Part shown: positions 24,568 to 37,797 of the stretch, in pieces
Layout of the letters: each line of letters starts with the position of its first letter
Position numbering within the stretch: the stretch's first letter is position 1
Assembly (NCBI GenBank): GCA_021234155.1
Contig: JAJEKV010000027.1
Span: forward strand, 15,780,891 to 15,844,890
Length of the DNA: 64,000 nt
Source: Isoetes taiwanensis
Taxonomy: Eukaryota > Streptophyta > Lycopodiopsida > Isoetales > Isoetaceae
Reading direction: 5' to 3'
Program-made: the position numbers and the translations under genes
The notes under the pieces: generated by a model
The model's input: the letters and a program-made list of their open reading frames with translations, nothing else
Told to the model about the DNA's origin: nothing
The model's database searches: none

Positions 24568-26423
24568 GTGTTCTAATACGACAGTTTTATCATACGTGGA
24601 ACCTATCAGCCCTCCAATGAATGGTAGGAATCATTATACATATGTATTCCTCGCCATAAAGTGTCAAGTTCCTTTGTCTAAGTACACATTGATATCCGGC
24701 TTCACTTGGTATTTGTCGAGCCTAAATACATATCAAGCAGTGTGACCGAGGTCTAGGAACACTAGCATCCTACCTGTTGAAATCCAGAATTTCCGATGGA
24801 GAAAAAAATATCGAGGAAGTTTTCTGGTCAAAATTCATGGGTTTCTTTGTATTTTTCTTGATGAAATCTAAATTTTCATAGGCCCCTTCCGCCTAGCATA
24901 GATTATACATGAAATATACTTGTTGAGTTTTTAGAGTTTGTCCCACGCTGATATCAAGTTGCAATGCTATGCAGAGATATTTACCTAGAACTATAAGCGT
25001 AAGCATTAAGTGGCCGGCATCTAAGGTGGTATACTATAGTTTATAACAACAACTAGAAACGCGTGCCCGGCAATGTCAGGCATTAGTTGTGGATGTGTGG
25101 AATGGGTAATTACTATAGTTTATAGGTGGAATAAGAATGTAAATGTTATCGTTGTTGTAGATGTAATGGACCATGAAGGTCTCGGGGTCCAGGCATTTTA
25201 GCCATGGGCTCATGGAATGGGTAGGAAAATCCCCATGAAAAAACAGGGCTTTTGCTTAATTCTTCAAATCTGTGTGCATCCACCAAGAGAGCAACAGAAA
25301 ACATGCATCCCAACTTAGGGAAATGGTAGTGGACCTACCATTCCAATGCACACAGGAGACCCGCTCCCAGCTACTGCCGGTTGCAGGGCCCATTCTATGG
25401 TGCTGAATTGGCATCTCCAATGCCATTCCCCTATACATTCATGCGTTTTTAATTGACGGCAATAATGTGAGGGTAAAACCTCTAGCCAAGAAGTTTAAAT
25501 AGAATGTATAGATGGTAATCTATACATCGCACATGTACCACAAATTGCAAGAAATATAATTAGAATGTAAGAAAACATGAAAACATGAAAACATACATGA
25601 TATGCAGCTTTTTAAGTGTTCTGATGAACAGACTTTGGCTACTTTGCATAATGGGATAGATGAATTAGAGGATTTGCTTGAACCGTTTGGTGAATCCGAC
25701 CAATGCCCTTGATCTTGAGGATTTGTGCACATTTTCTTGATCTTTTCTGCTTATCGTTGTACTTGGTGAATGTTCTGGATAAATCCTCTTTGTCATGATT
25801 TCTCTTCAAAAAGAACTATGTTTTTTATTGCAAGAACTCTACTTTTCCCCCAAATCAGAAGCGGATTAAAGTTTTCCAGACTGTCCAAATGGCTAAAGAA
25901 CCTGCTTGAATCTTTCACGACCGCCAAAACGGCTAAAACACCGGCTTGGCAGAAATCTAGCTCTAGATCCGGCAAAGATTTGAGGCAAATGCCAGAGCTA
26001 CTTGCATAGAGAAATCTAAAATAGAGATGCTTCAAAAGACTGCGGCAGAAGCAAGAATCCACAATCTCTTTTCTTGCTTTATATCCAAAGATGGACTATG
26101 GAGTTTAGATGAGGTGATATTCCCTCACCTGGGACCGCCAGATTGCAGTTGAAATGGAATGCCCTTTTTGGAAACAAAATCCACCTGGTTTGACTTTCCA
26201 ATCCAACCTTGACCTTTAAGACCACTTATTTGGCACCTTCACCATATGTTTCTTAAAGAATTTATTGTTTGCTTCTATGGCAAAATGTCTAAAGCTGAAG
26301 AATGCAAGCTTTTTACATCGATGATCGAGGTTGGACGCACCCTAATGTTACTTTTTGCACCAGTGAGTGTTATGAATAACCTTATTAAAGTGGATTAAAG
26401 CTATCTTGCAATTTCTTTCACGA

Positions 26424-26560
26424 AATCGCATCGATCCGAGCCTTCGGATCGCCATTCTGGGGAGGGACGAGCCATTATATAAGGCCACTCCCCATTCGGG
26501 ACCGGTTATCGGCGTCTTCTCACAGCAGCACTTCTTCCATGCTCGTTGCTTCCCTCTCTT
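26424..26560 (+). promoter_or_regulatory. TATA-containing hairpin module, copy 2
   Basis: Identical counterpart of 18500-18636 in the second 7.9 kb unit. Confidence 0.6.
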
Positions 26561-26561
26561 T

Positions 26562-26687
26562 CCTCTCATTCCTTTCCTCTCATTCCTTTGTGTTCGAGCT
26601 TCTTTTCCATGAATATGCCCGTTTCCTCTCATTCCTTTCCTCTCATTCCTTTGTTTTCGAGCTTCTTTTCCATGAATATGCCCGTTT
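26562..26687 (+). repeat. 63 bp tandem duplication (copy 2 of the large unit)
   Basis: Same pair as at 18638, with one G/T difference in the first unit (TTTGTG instead of TTTGTT). Confidence 0.9.
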
Positions 26688-29600
26688 CCTTTTGTGCTTT
26701 GTTTCTTTCTGCTGCATTTTCTTCTTATTCCCCTTCAGCTGCTTCCTCTTGTCATTACCATATTTTGCTTCCTCCGTTTCTATCTACTCGTCCAATGGAC
26801 GGCATAGTATGGCGCGGCACAGGTCACTTCTTCCCTTGTCTTCTCCTGGTTTGGGGTTTGTGCTTTTTGTTCAATTGGAGGCTTGTGAGCTATGCATGGT
26901 GGATCTACACCGGAGGAGTGATCAAGTCTTTACGTTTCTTCTTTTGTGCCATTTGAGGCATTGGATTGTGCATCTTTGAATCGGATCAAAGCTTGGTCAT
27001 ATTGTTACTTGCTGTCCAGCTTGGGTCATGCACAAGTTCTTCTGGAATCCTTGTTTGCACCGGTTCCAATCAGTCACCTCTGTTGTTTTTATAGCATGCA
27101 ATTCATTGTGAAAGGCTGATCTCGGTGGTTCTTGTCTATCATGTTCTTACTTTTCATTCTTTGTTGTATTTTTCTGTTTGTCTCTTGTTTTCCAGCCAGC
27201 CAGGAGCAGCAACGGCAGCGGTACTTCTGGCATTCTCTTCGGCATTCTTCTCTACTCATTTCTTACAGTTGGGCCATCGGTTTGGTGTTTGAGCGGCACC
27301 TAGCTCAGATTTCGAAGTTAGGCGTAACCCAGCCCCGGTCTGGCGGTTTTTCGGCGGACTTCGAGCTTGGATCTTCCCTTTTTGTGGGTGTTCTTCACAA
27401 TGCTTGCTTATCTCTCATTCCGCCCTCTGCGTTTGTTTTTCACAGCTCGGATTTGGCTGCACTTGACCATGTTTCCAGCAGACCTATTTCTTCTTTATCG
27501 GCTATGCATGCCTCATAGGCTGCCGCTTCTCGCTCTGGGGGTCTACAACTGCGCTCTTAGATCTGCTTTCGAGTCCTGCGCGATTTTCACCCGGCTCTCA
27601 TTTCTTTGTAATCATTCTGTTCTTTGTTAGTCAGAACTTAGAGGCATACCACCACCCGGTAATTAACCCTCCTAGTTTATCATTATTTTCGAACCTTTGG
27701 GATAACTTTTTAATTTTTGGGCCATAATATTCCCTCCGCTCTACCTTTGCTTGGGTTTTCCGAGGGTTTTACACATCTATCTATTGGGTGTCTGCATGAC
27801 GAGCTTGCTTCCGGGTCATGTAGCCATCTTCTCAATATCCCTTTTCTTTTCGCCGCAATTTTATTACGCTCATGGTTCAAGTGGCTTGTTCCTTTTATTT
27901 GAAATCATTGGTATCTCAACCCATTCAATTCATGCGCTAAGTTTGTTATTTTGGCTTATTGGGAGTAATTTTCTATTTAGAGTGCATCTTTAGTTTTATC
28001 ATGTGTAGCCTGTATTATTTTCTCCTTACCTCATTAACCCACTACATCTGAGGTTTGCAAGTTTATCTTCAACCCTTGTGGTGCTCTCTTTTTCTTTGAT
28101 TCGTTTTCTTTTGTGCTCTGGGGTTGAATTCTTCTATGCACCTATGGCACCTAATCTTGGGAGTATTTTAGCATGCCATATCTAGAGTTGTCTTCTTTTT
28201 TGCTTCACTCTCACATTGCCTTCGATGTTGAATTGTCTGTGCGAACGATCTCCCGACTCCTCTCCTGACAAATACACATATAACCTCCCTCTACAGACCT
28301 CTACTGACGTCTATTGATCTTTGATGTTGAATTGTCTGTCCTCTACTGACTTTACCCTATTGTTTTGGTTACAATTATATCTTTAACCTACCCTTTTACG
28401 TTCACTTCACTCCACATTGCCTTTGCTAAAAAATTGCTTTTGCTGCACATTACTGCTATGTTGAAAGTTATCGTTTTTGCACATTTCAGTTTCTTCGCCT
28501 TAGAGGGATATGAATTATTTTGCATTGGTGCTCTTTCTATTTAAGTTACTTCACCTTTGATACATATGGCCTATTTGGCATTCATAGAGTTGTACATTGA
28601 TTCATGTTTCTATTTTTACTTTTTAGACTTGTTGTTCCAACGTTGTTCTTAGATCGTAACATGTTCTAACATGCCCACCGAATGTTGGGGATATTATACT
28701 AGTTTGCACAATGTTGCATTTCAAGCCGTGGTGGACTTGCTTTACTCACATGCGGGAGTTCGAGTGACGAACTTGCCTTTGCTTCTATATGACGCCTATG
28801 TGATTTCCAATTCGGTGGTTCCTGAGTTCCTGATGGTGGTGCTTATCTAGTTGCAAAATCGGCACATCCTCGGGACGTCACATCTGTCATATACCTTGGG
28901 TCAGTTCTTCCTACAGACATGGTGATCTTCCATCCGGTGGGACTTGTGGACCTTTTTACTTTTCCAATTTTCGATTTCTAGTTGATGATATATTCTTGTG
29001 CATTGGGATTTGCTGCATCTTTTATATATGTTGCCACCTTTCTTTCAATAATTATAACGATCTGCATATTGCTATTATTTTTTCAGCCATATTTCTTTTC
29101 ATTTTTTGTTTGGGTTGCGTGATTCTATGGATATACATTATCTCTTTAAACCCGATTCGGGTGAGTTGCACATTTAGTTTTCGAGTGGGCTATATTTTAT
29201 ATGTTTATATATTTCTTCGGAGTTGTGAAATATTGGGATATTTATCACACTAGTGAATCATCATTTCCATCTGTCTTTGCACTTTTTGCTTTTGAGTTTA
29301 AATATTCTAGAGGTATCGGTTCTTTCTCATTATGCTCTCATTTCCTACTATGGTACATTATATTTTCTTTGTGACCTGTCTCTTTGCATTTTTATGATTA
29401 CTTTGAATCTCCTCTTGATTTGGCCTTGACATTCGCTGTGTTCTTGATATCCTCTCAATCTGGCCCTCTTCAACTTTGACTTGGCCCTTGATCTCGGTTA
29501 ATGTCGCCTTCGTTTTCTTCTCCTTTGCCCCTGACTTCAACCTTGATTTCTATCGTTTTGTTCGCTTGTCCATTTCCACATAGGCTTCTTAACCCATTCG

Positions 29601-30687
29601 AATGATTTGACCTCATTCATGGCCACAGCCATCTACATCTTTTTCATCTCTGATTTGGCCACAACTAACACCTCACCTCTCTCTTTTTTAGTAGCTAACA
29701 CTTTCCATGGATAGCTTACTCCTAAGATGTCCCTTCACGTCGTCATTGTGTTTGTGGTTCACTTATCATGTCCATTACTTCTGTTCTTTATTATAGCAGG
29801 CCATATATATGGCATTAGCTTTATTAACAATATGTCATTTTCCTTAGTTATTGTGTTTTCTTTTGTCCTTTTCTGCCATATGGCTCACGTTCTTGCATTC
29901 CACCACGACATTGGCAGTTTTGACCTCCATCTCCTCTGTTTCCTTGGCCATAACCTCATCTGACTACTTCAGCCTCATTTTGCTCGATCTACGTTGTGCT
30001 CCAAATTAACTTTAATCTCAATTTCCTTCTTGACCTTTCTTGTGATTGGTGCCAACCTGTCTATGATCGATCTCTTCCTCAATCTCATCCCTCGTTTGCA
30101 AAAGTATGATCCCTATTGGGGTCTTTATTTATGGCCTTATGCATATGGTCTTTTTTTTTTTTTTTTTTCTTTTTCTTCTTTTTATTTTGTGATAGTGTTG
30201 GGTTGCGTGCAAGGAACGCCGCATGTAACGCCGCATGCGGCGTTCCCTTTCCCCTTGCGGACGCCTTTCCCCCCTGCGTTACTTTTATCGGCGTATACTG
30301 GCCGGGAGGGGAGCTTCTTTTAGCTACGTTTCTATCTGGTATCGGGTAACGAGGTCCGCTATACTCGGCTGAAGTTTCTAAGAGAAATGAATGAAGCAAG
30401 CAGATTGTCGAGCGTCTAGATTCAGGGTTCTATCTTTGTTTTAGAAATGTGAAGATCATGGAGATCTAGGTCTATTGCATTTCGACTTGCATATTTTTTC
30501 TTACGTTCTTCACTTTCTTCACTTTCTGCTACAAACACTTCATCACGAATTTTGTCTTATGATTCTTTTCCGACCCTTTTTTGCGCCTCAGAATTGGATC
30601 CTCATAGCATGAGTAGAACACAGCATTGGGCTCTTCAGTTGGGTCGGATCCTTCTTGCTAAGACTAATGGTTCTGGTTTTGTTTCAG

Positions 30688-30874
30688 GATTCAAACGTTT
30701 GGAGTGTTCTTTTCGTGCTTCTGGAGTACACGATTTCATCTGCAAATACCAGGTAAAACACAACATTGAGCTCTTAGCTTTCTTGCTAAGACTAATGATA
30801 ATATTTGTCTTTCAGGAGTCAAGCTTCTGGAGCGTTCTTCTCTTACTTCTGGAGATTTCATCCGCAAACACCAG
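30688..30874 (+). other. duplicated exon-like cassettes in unit copy 2
   Basis: Counterparts of 22769-22955 at 30688-30752 and 30816-30874, with acceptor and donor dinucleotides preserved and only scattered substitutions. Confidence 0.45.
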
Positions 30875-32471
30875 GTGAGATTCATCACCAAGACTTGCAT
30901 GCTTACAGGCCTGTTAATCTGGCAAGGTCCATCCATTCGCTGCAAAAAGAAGAAAAATACAGGAACTTAAACCTGCAACCCACCAAAACATAACATTGTC
31001 CTTACCTGTAAGATCCAAACTGCAAATGCTATCACATAATTAATCCCTCATAACGAAAGAAGCTTCTGGTTTCTTTCCTGTATATTGTTGATCTCATTCT
31101 CTACGTTTCATTTAGCATTTAGCTTTAGCTACGACTGTTGGATGTAGAGATGAATTTGGTGTCTGTTTGTTTGCAGAATATGATCCCCAAAGTTTCTTTT
31201 ACTTCATTCTCCAAATGTGTAAACTTTTGACATTTGTTTTTCTAGCAAGAACTGTGATTCAAAATTGCCTTTGTTTGTTCAGCAGAAACCATTTTTTAAA
31301 ATTGCCTAGCTTCTATGCAACCCAACAGAAAGAAACTAGGACATCTGAATGGTATGACTGTAGAGGATAGGCCATTGCCAAGATTTTTTTATTTTCTCAC
31401 TTTTTTATTTTTTGTGGTCATAAGAAGTTACAAATTCTGGGCAAATAGTTTTTCTGAAGTATTTAAGATTGCATCCTATTCCAATTGAAGCGAAGGTTTG
31501 TTCTATATTTACTTCTGAATTGTATTATAATGAAAATAGCTCTTATACAACTGCTTGGAACTTATAAATATTGTATTTCTTGCAAGAGGATATCTGCCAT
31601 TCAGTTTAAATTGCGTCATATATTTCTTCTTCTACATGTTTATGAGCCTCTTTGCATCGGGAAAATATCTCTTGGTCTTTGGGCATCCATATGCAAATAT
31701 TCTTCCATTATTAAACTTCTTCACGTTTTCTCTATGCAAACATCCTTCTAAAGTGGAAACAGTTTCCAAACAAACTGAGCTGGTGCATGTCAAGTCACAT
31801 TAGTTGAATGCATCTCTTTTGTGGATTATCTCAGGAAGTAGGAGCAATGGTGTTACAAAGGCTACAGATTCTTGACGCTCCCAATTAGATGCAGCATCAA
31901 GAGCTGGCTCCTATTTCTGAAGAATAGGAAGGGCTAGATGAAGCTTATTCCCCCTTACCAATGTTCACCACAACAACCATTATTTTCAACGGCACAAATC
32001 AGTGGATTCTAAAGTGTTGACATATGTCTCTCTCTTAACTTAGAAAAGTTGTATTAGGACCAATTACATTATTAGATCTGCAATTAATCTGAGGATAAAA
32101 TATTCTATCATGTTAGTCCACTACCAGATCTGCACAATATTGCATGTTTTACTTGCCTTATGTTTTTGGCTTCAGTTCAATGTCTGATATAACTATGTTT
32201 TCAATTGTATTTGCAGGTTGAGCTACAACAAGAAAGGCAGCTATTTTTGTATGTAAGTAAATTTATCATCGAAAAGATTGCTCTCCTTTTCTTCTTGGAA
32301 GATAGGACATATAAACCAACTAGACCTGCATATACATTCAATATAGTTCTTCCCATGGCATGATCATGGTACCATAACAATGTTGGAAATTGCGCATTCA
32401 GATATAAAGATTTATTTATCGGAAACTGCGCATTCAGATATCTAGAGCACTAAAAGACAAAAAGAAATCTG

Positions 32472-32884
32472 GCCGAAGAAATGGAACATCAGATGCATTT
32501 GCATATACAGGTTCGTCTATTCTATATATAGAGGTCTATTCTGCATACAGAGTTTTATATTCTAACTAGAAATAAGCCTTCTGTAGAACATGACATTATT
32601 CTCTGAAAATTAATTTTGCTGTGCAGATGATACTTATAGGGCCAGTTTGCATGTACCTGCGAATAACTCTACGATGCTCCCGGACCTCCACATCTCTATT
32701 TCCCCTCAAAGTCCGCCTGATTCAATTCATATTAACTTTCTTCAAATTCGAATCCGGTGGATTTTAACTGTATTTTCATTTACATCCCCTGCGATTAAAT
32801 TGTATTCTTGTTTTCTGGCTTCAAATCTGCCACTACAAACCAGTTGTTTGCTCAGGATAATGTTGCAAATAAAGAAGCAGAACA
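32472..32884. other. sequence between the duplication and the LINE
   Basis: AT-rich, with no recognisable gene. It contains a short doubling of TCTATTCT / GGTCTATTCT near 32516-32545. Confidence 0.4.
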
Positions 32885-33017
32885 GAAGGAAGGAAGGAAG
32901 GAAGGAAGTATATTTTAACGTCCGCGGAGGCCAAACTTGACCTATGAGACGGTACATGCAGTACACAAAGCAGATAAAACCACACCAAAAAAGACAAATG
33001 CTACTATACAATGTGTC

Positions 33018-33071
33018 CCTACTACTGGGATGAAAAAACCCCCACATGGGAGGAAAAACCCTGGTAGTAGG
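33018..33071 (-). other. U-tract stem-loop in LINE 3' UTR (ENE-like), copy 1
   Basis: On the minus strand, CCTACTACCAGGG then TTTTT, an inner stem CCTCCCA/TGGGGG, then TTTTTT and CATCCCAGTAGTAGG. The outer arms pair and the two T-tracts face each other as an internal loop. Three relatives in the window have different but still complementary arms. See the finding on this fold. Confidence 0.6.
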
Positions 33072-33074
33072 CTC

Positions 33075-36000
33075 TCAGATCCCTTGTCCTGTAAGGGATT
33101 CTCTAATGGTAGAGACTTGCAAAATGTAGGATGCGAGACGTGCAATCATTGGCGATGCCAGCAATTGATGCAGAGGTGCCTCAGAGCATCTAAGATCAGC
33201 ATGTGTTGCTCGGATATGCGTATATGCCGGACACTCTTGCAGAGCATGGTGCTCATCCTCTACTGTCTGCATGTGGCAACACTGGCATATTCTCTCATGC
33301 CGGGGGATTCTTTGCCCTCCATCTGTAGTCCAACGACCTGTTTCAATTCTGAGATGATGGGACCCCGTCCTCACGGAGGCAATAGCTCTCCGTTTCTTCA
33401 TAGATATATGCGCTTTCAAGTCTTGGTGTGGGCCATGTTCCAAAGGTTGGATTAACTTGCGTGTGGTAGTGCTCGTTTTTAGGCTTTGCACGTGGTTGCA
33501 TCCCACAGTGGTGGCAAAGCGCTCATTCAGTGTGCGACTGTCCCCGGGCATCGCATAGCCACAATCTGGCGGTAGTCTATAGACCACGCTTCGCGAACCA
33601 CCCACGGCGGTTATCCCCCATACCCTCTTCCCGGTCGTTGTGGCTCTTGTGCCAATAACAAAGCCCTCGGGGAAGACGTTGTGCATCCATGCTTGGTGAC
33701 CTTGTGGAAATATGCAAGATGTCTGCATGATAGCGGAATGTTGCGGGGGCTAGAACCCGATCTCATATAGCAAAATCGATAAGGTACCGTGTCCTTGATA
33801 CCTAGATCAGTATGTTAAGAAGGCCTTTTGCACCCTCTCTAGCTTATCCTGTGTTCTTGCTAATTCTTTGGACCCCGGACCTCTACCCCATACAACAATA
33901 CCGGTTCAACGAGTGCTCTCAGCAGGTGTGCTCTCGTGCCCTATCACATAGGTCTATTCTCAGAGCGCTATTCTCGTGCATAGCATACGGGGCTTTCCAT
34001 CCCGCGCTGACCCGTCTTTTCCACCGCAGTCATCCCATAACATGCTAGCGCCAAAAGTCGATTCCCGGATACTTGAAGGTCCTTACAACATCCACCTTCC
34101 GTCCTCCGTAATAGAGATCCGGGATATCATCTTTGCGAGGAGAGGACTGCCGGGAGCTTAGTTTTCTGCAGTTCACCATCATTCTGTTGTGTCCGCGAGA
34201 ACCCACTAAGAGCGTCCAAATGCTTTGCTTTGCATACTCACGGGGTCAGTATGGGATAGCAAGTCTACATCATCTCGCATAGAGCAATTGCCTTATCTTT
34301 GTATGCCTCACGGTAGGCTGTGGGCCACCGCCCCCCATGTTCTTGCATCCAAGTCTCCAACTTGTCAATGTAGAGACCAAAGAGCGTTGGAGATAACGGA
34401 CATCCCCTGTTTAACCCCTATGGTGCTAGCAACTCGGCTGATCCGATCACGGGCAATGCGGCATATATCCCATCATAGAGTCTATAGATGACATTTTGTA
34501 AGTCCTGTGGGGCATGCGCAAATACCACAAATCTTTGCCACAACAGTCCCGAGGGACCGTATCATATGCCGTCTTGAAATCTACGAAAACAGAGTACAGT
34601 CACGCCCGGCGCATTGCGGTAGTAGCTTCCATAAGGATTCTGAGAGTGAATATATGGTCGATTGTGGAGTGGGCAGGGCGAAACCCCGCCTGGCCAATCT
34701 GCGCCTCCGGCTTCCCTCGAAGGAGTTAACTTCTTCTCCACCACACACCTAAAAAAGCTTTGCGAGTAATGGGCTCACCATGATCATGCGGTAGTTCACG
34801 AATCATCCCTCATTACTGTCTTATGAATTGGGGTGACCTTGCTAACCATCCACTCTCCTCGAGGCCCTCCCTTATGGCCTGGTTAATAATCGTTTGTTAG
34901 AGGCCCTAGCAAAGCTGGCCCACCCCATTTCAATAACTTCGGCTTGAAGTCCCCAAAGTCCTTAAACTTTGCCATTAGCCGGATGTCTAAGGCCCCCGCG
35001 TTGGATGTCTTCCTCCGTGAGCTGCGACATTTCTCCTACCTGATCTGGAACCCCAAAGAAATGCTCTCTGGGGGATCATCACACTCCTCCAAGCGATGCA
35101 TCCACCGGTCTACGGTAATATTGCCGGGTGGTTGATGCCTCTTGTACAACACCCTCGCCCGAAGGCTTTCGGCTCGATCATCAACAAATCAAACATGCGT
35201 TCTTTGATGGTCTGCAATGTACGCATGCTTTTTGGATTTCAAGAATGCTCTATAGTCCTGAATGGCCTGCTGCCGCAATTGTGGATCTGAGACGAGGCGT
35301 AGTTGGGTCTTTAGAGCCTTGCACTCAGCGTCAAACCAGGGATTCTGAGGGAACTGCGCAGTGTCCATTCAGCGGCGATCCCTCGGCCAAAGCATGCACT
35401 AGCTGGCGTGAGTAAGGCATTTACAAGCCATTCCCACCTATCATGTAACGTGCAAAGGGCATCAATCCCCTGCAGTTCACGTTCCAACACAGACTCATAT
35501 TCTGCTTGCTTTCGATAGTCGGGGATGTATCTCAACCCCTGATGGTTTCTACTCTGTGATTGCGCTACTGAGTGCTCCCAATCCAAAGTGACATAAAGTG
35601 GATAGTGGTCCGACAAAGCCTCCTCATCTCCCGTTAGGTGTGCCAATTGAGAGCCCGCTGATCATGTCAAGTCCTATCACCGGAGCAAGGAGATAGTCTA
35701 CCACGCTAGCTCCACCATCATGTCTATCGCTCTTGCAAGTAAAACCCCCTGATTGCGGCCATCGATCATACCATTGCACACTACCATGTCAAAGACCTGG
35801 ACAGAGTTGAACCAACTCCCTTCCAAAGCGTTGGTATTTGTATCTTGAGGCTGCCGGCGGCATGTTGGGGTGCATTTGTTTCAAGCAGTGGGTCGGAATC
35901 GGCCTCTCCACGGAAGGTAACCGATTGCGGTATGCGGTCGCGGGCATTGAAATCTCTAACAAGAGCACATGCCCTTGCTGGCGATATTGCTCTATGTCAT

Positions 36001-36450
36001 CATCTGAGATCTCTCGTAAGGCATTTGTACATCCGTGTAATGCGCCTCCGGACTGGTAGAACTTAGAGGCTGCATGGGGTATATAACAACATGCAATAAA
36101 TAATGGGCGATCTTTGAGGCTCCAAGATTCTCACCCACAGTAGCGGTTAAGTCACATGTCGACCTTGTGGAGCGAGACCGTGGCTGCTATAGCATCTTTG
36201 AAGTAGCATGCCACCCCTCCATATCCTCGCTTGCCATGGCGCGCGCGATAGCGGCGAAAGCACCGGTATCCCGAGATGTCCGGCGGTGATGCCCATGATA
36301 TTCCCATGTCTCTTGCAAGAAGATGATGTCCATACACATGGCGATCCCAACAAGGCCCTTTGCCCTTCTTCGGGGGAATCCCCTACGCCCATGATACAAG
36401 TCGAAGACACTTGTCCCTATCTTTGCCGCCAATGGCCGGTTGTCCCGCAC
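33075..36450 (-). pseudogene. LINE ORF2: endonuclease, reverse transcriptase, zinc finger (frameshifted)
   Basis: The endonuclease starts at about 36380 with DIIFLQETWEYHG (catalytic Glu), continues with GYGGVACYFKD near 36190-36240, and ends with the SDHYPLYVTL block near 35610. RT is visible at about 34720-34660 as PAHSTIDHIFTLRIL and at 34600-34550 as VFVDFKTAYDTV, holding the first catalytic Asp. The Y-A-D-D box region near 34280 is shifted. The last piece, 33728-33075 (217 codons), has LRIETGRW, then ERICQCCHMQTVEDEHHAL and ECPAY, a Cys-Cys-His-Cys finger typical of LINE C-termini. The element acts by target-primed reverse transcription in the nucleus. Confidence 0.85.
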
Positions 36451-36477
36451 CAGCTCGAGGAGGTTCGCGGGGGCCGT

Positions 36478-37730
36478 TCAGTGGTGCCCGAGCACCGGTC
36501 CCGGTTGTTGCATCCGGTTTGCCGTCCTCGGAGGTGAAAGGTCTAGATGTCCCGGCTCCATCGCCCATTTGCCTCTCTTTCTTGTTGGTCGCGGAGGTAC
36601 AAACACCTTCATCTTGCCATTAACCAAGCCTGCCGATCCCCCTGCCTGTCTGACTTGCCTGATTTTTGTGAACTCCTCTCGTCTCTCCTTTTGTTGCACT
36701 GGAGTAAGATCTGTGTCCAAGTATATTGATGTCCCCTTCAACCGGCTAGCGCGTTGCAGCAATAGAGTCTTGGATGCCTGGTCCAACACTGTGAATTTGA
36801 CCAGTCGGGGTCTCATATTTGGCCCCAGACTGCAGTCGGGTTTCTCACCCCAAATCTTTGCGGTTGTAGTGCATGTCGGCACCAGGGCATTAAGCTTAGC
36901 CGGCAGATCTTCCCCATGATCTTCAGGCAAGCCCCGGACAATGAGGTTCAGCCGACGGGATTGGCGATCCTGCTCCTCGCGAAGGACCTGCCTGATTCCC
37001 TGGGCCACCTCTGCCTCCGGCATTGGGCGCACTGTTGATCTTTGCCTCGGCAGGCGTGCACATTTCGTTTCATCTCCGGCGGAGATCATACATCTCGGTG
37101 AAACTTCGGCCATCCTCTTCTCTAGGGCCGAGAGCCTAGTCTTTGCTTCTGTCCCTTACGGTGGTCTCTTTTCTAGGGTGTCCAACCTTGCTTGCATCGA
37201 TGCATTCTAGCTTCATGGTCCGCAAGGCGAAACTACGGTAGCCAAGCTGTGTAATGTCTGTTCCACTTTGCTTTGTGCGAGTTCTCTCTGCCCGGTTGTG
37301 ATATCTCATCGTCACACCTGGCGATGGATCCTATCAATCCATTTGGGTAACCTCATTCGATGTTTGAGATGTTGCCATGAATTCACTTCTTAAGCGGCGA
37401 CAATACCCGTGCTTGATCAAGCGCTCGAAGTCGGCCAGCCCAAAGCGGTCATTCAATGGCCGCACCTGCTCTTCTAATGTGGAGATCCGTTCTCTCTCCC
37501 TTCACCAATTGTTTCTTGAGGATGGCTACCGTTGGTGGGTGTCTCTTTGTGCCTCCATACTTGCCAACCTATCACATCTTCTTTATCAACTTTGCCTCCA
37601 AGGCTCGTATATTCTCGGTGCGTGACATGCTCGAGGGAGAGGCCCCCTCCCGATTCCGTGCTTTCGCTTCTTTAGTGCATGCGCTTTTCTTCCATTGTCT
37701 GCTTTGCACGAGAGTCACGTCCTGGGTCAT
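36478..37730 (-). pseudogene. LINE ORF1 (L1 ORF1-like RNA-binding protein)
   Basis: The first part (from ATG at 37730) is short, rich in Ser and charged residues, with RALEAKLIKK suggesting a coiled coil; it breaks near 37570. The 211-codon piece 37113-36478 holds REEQDRQSRRLNLIVRGLPE, then MRPRLVKFTVLDQASKTLLL and LTPVQQKERREEFTKI. This is the RRM-like and C-terminal domain pattern of L1-type ORF1 proteins, which coat LINE RNA and act as nucleic-acid chaperones. Animal-L1-style ORF1 of this kind is not the usual angiosperm form. Confidence 0.7.
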
Positions 37731-37797
37731 TTAGAGTCTCACTACTGCAAGTCCGAACACGAGACCAAGTCTATTTTGAAGTCCCGATTCTGAACCC

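Larger units (their letters stand above)
24568..32441 (+). repeat. 7.9 kb tandem segmental duplication, copy 2
   Basis: Direct copy of 16640-24521, offset by about 7.92-7.93 kb. It carries the same promoter module (26424-26560), 63 bp repeat (26562-26687), hairpin (30213-30246) and splice-like cassettes (30688-30752, 30816-30874). Most differences fall in a few patches (25875-26000, 26965-26985, 27195-27640, 27845-27870) and in the T-run near 30150. Confidence 0.95.
32885..37740 (-). mobile_element. LINE retrotransposon, nearly full length, minus strand
   Basis: Reading the minus strand: ORF1 from about 37730, ORF2 with apurinic endonuclease (36450-35300), reverse transcriptase (35300-33730) and C-terminal Cys/His finger (33728-33075), then a short 3' UTR with a hairpin (33071-33018), the core CCTCCGCGGACGTTAAAA, and a CTTCC-type simple tail (32908-32885). 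Frames are interrupted many times. It belongs to the same family as the copies at 51743 and 45395, judged from the shared RT motif HSTIDHIFTLR and the shared 3' end. Tandem monomers upstream (37798-38235) may be its promoter. Confidence 0.88.

Noticed and set aside
36208-36919. Plus-strand frames of 87-159 codons across 36.2-36.9 kb
   Set aside because: They are antisense to LINE ORF1 and the endonuclease, whose motifs read on the minus strand.
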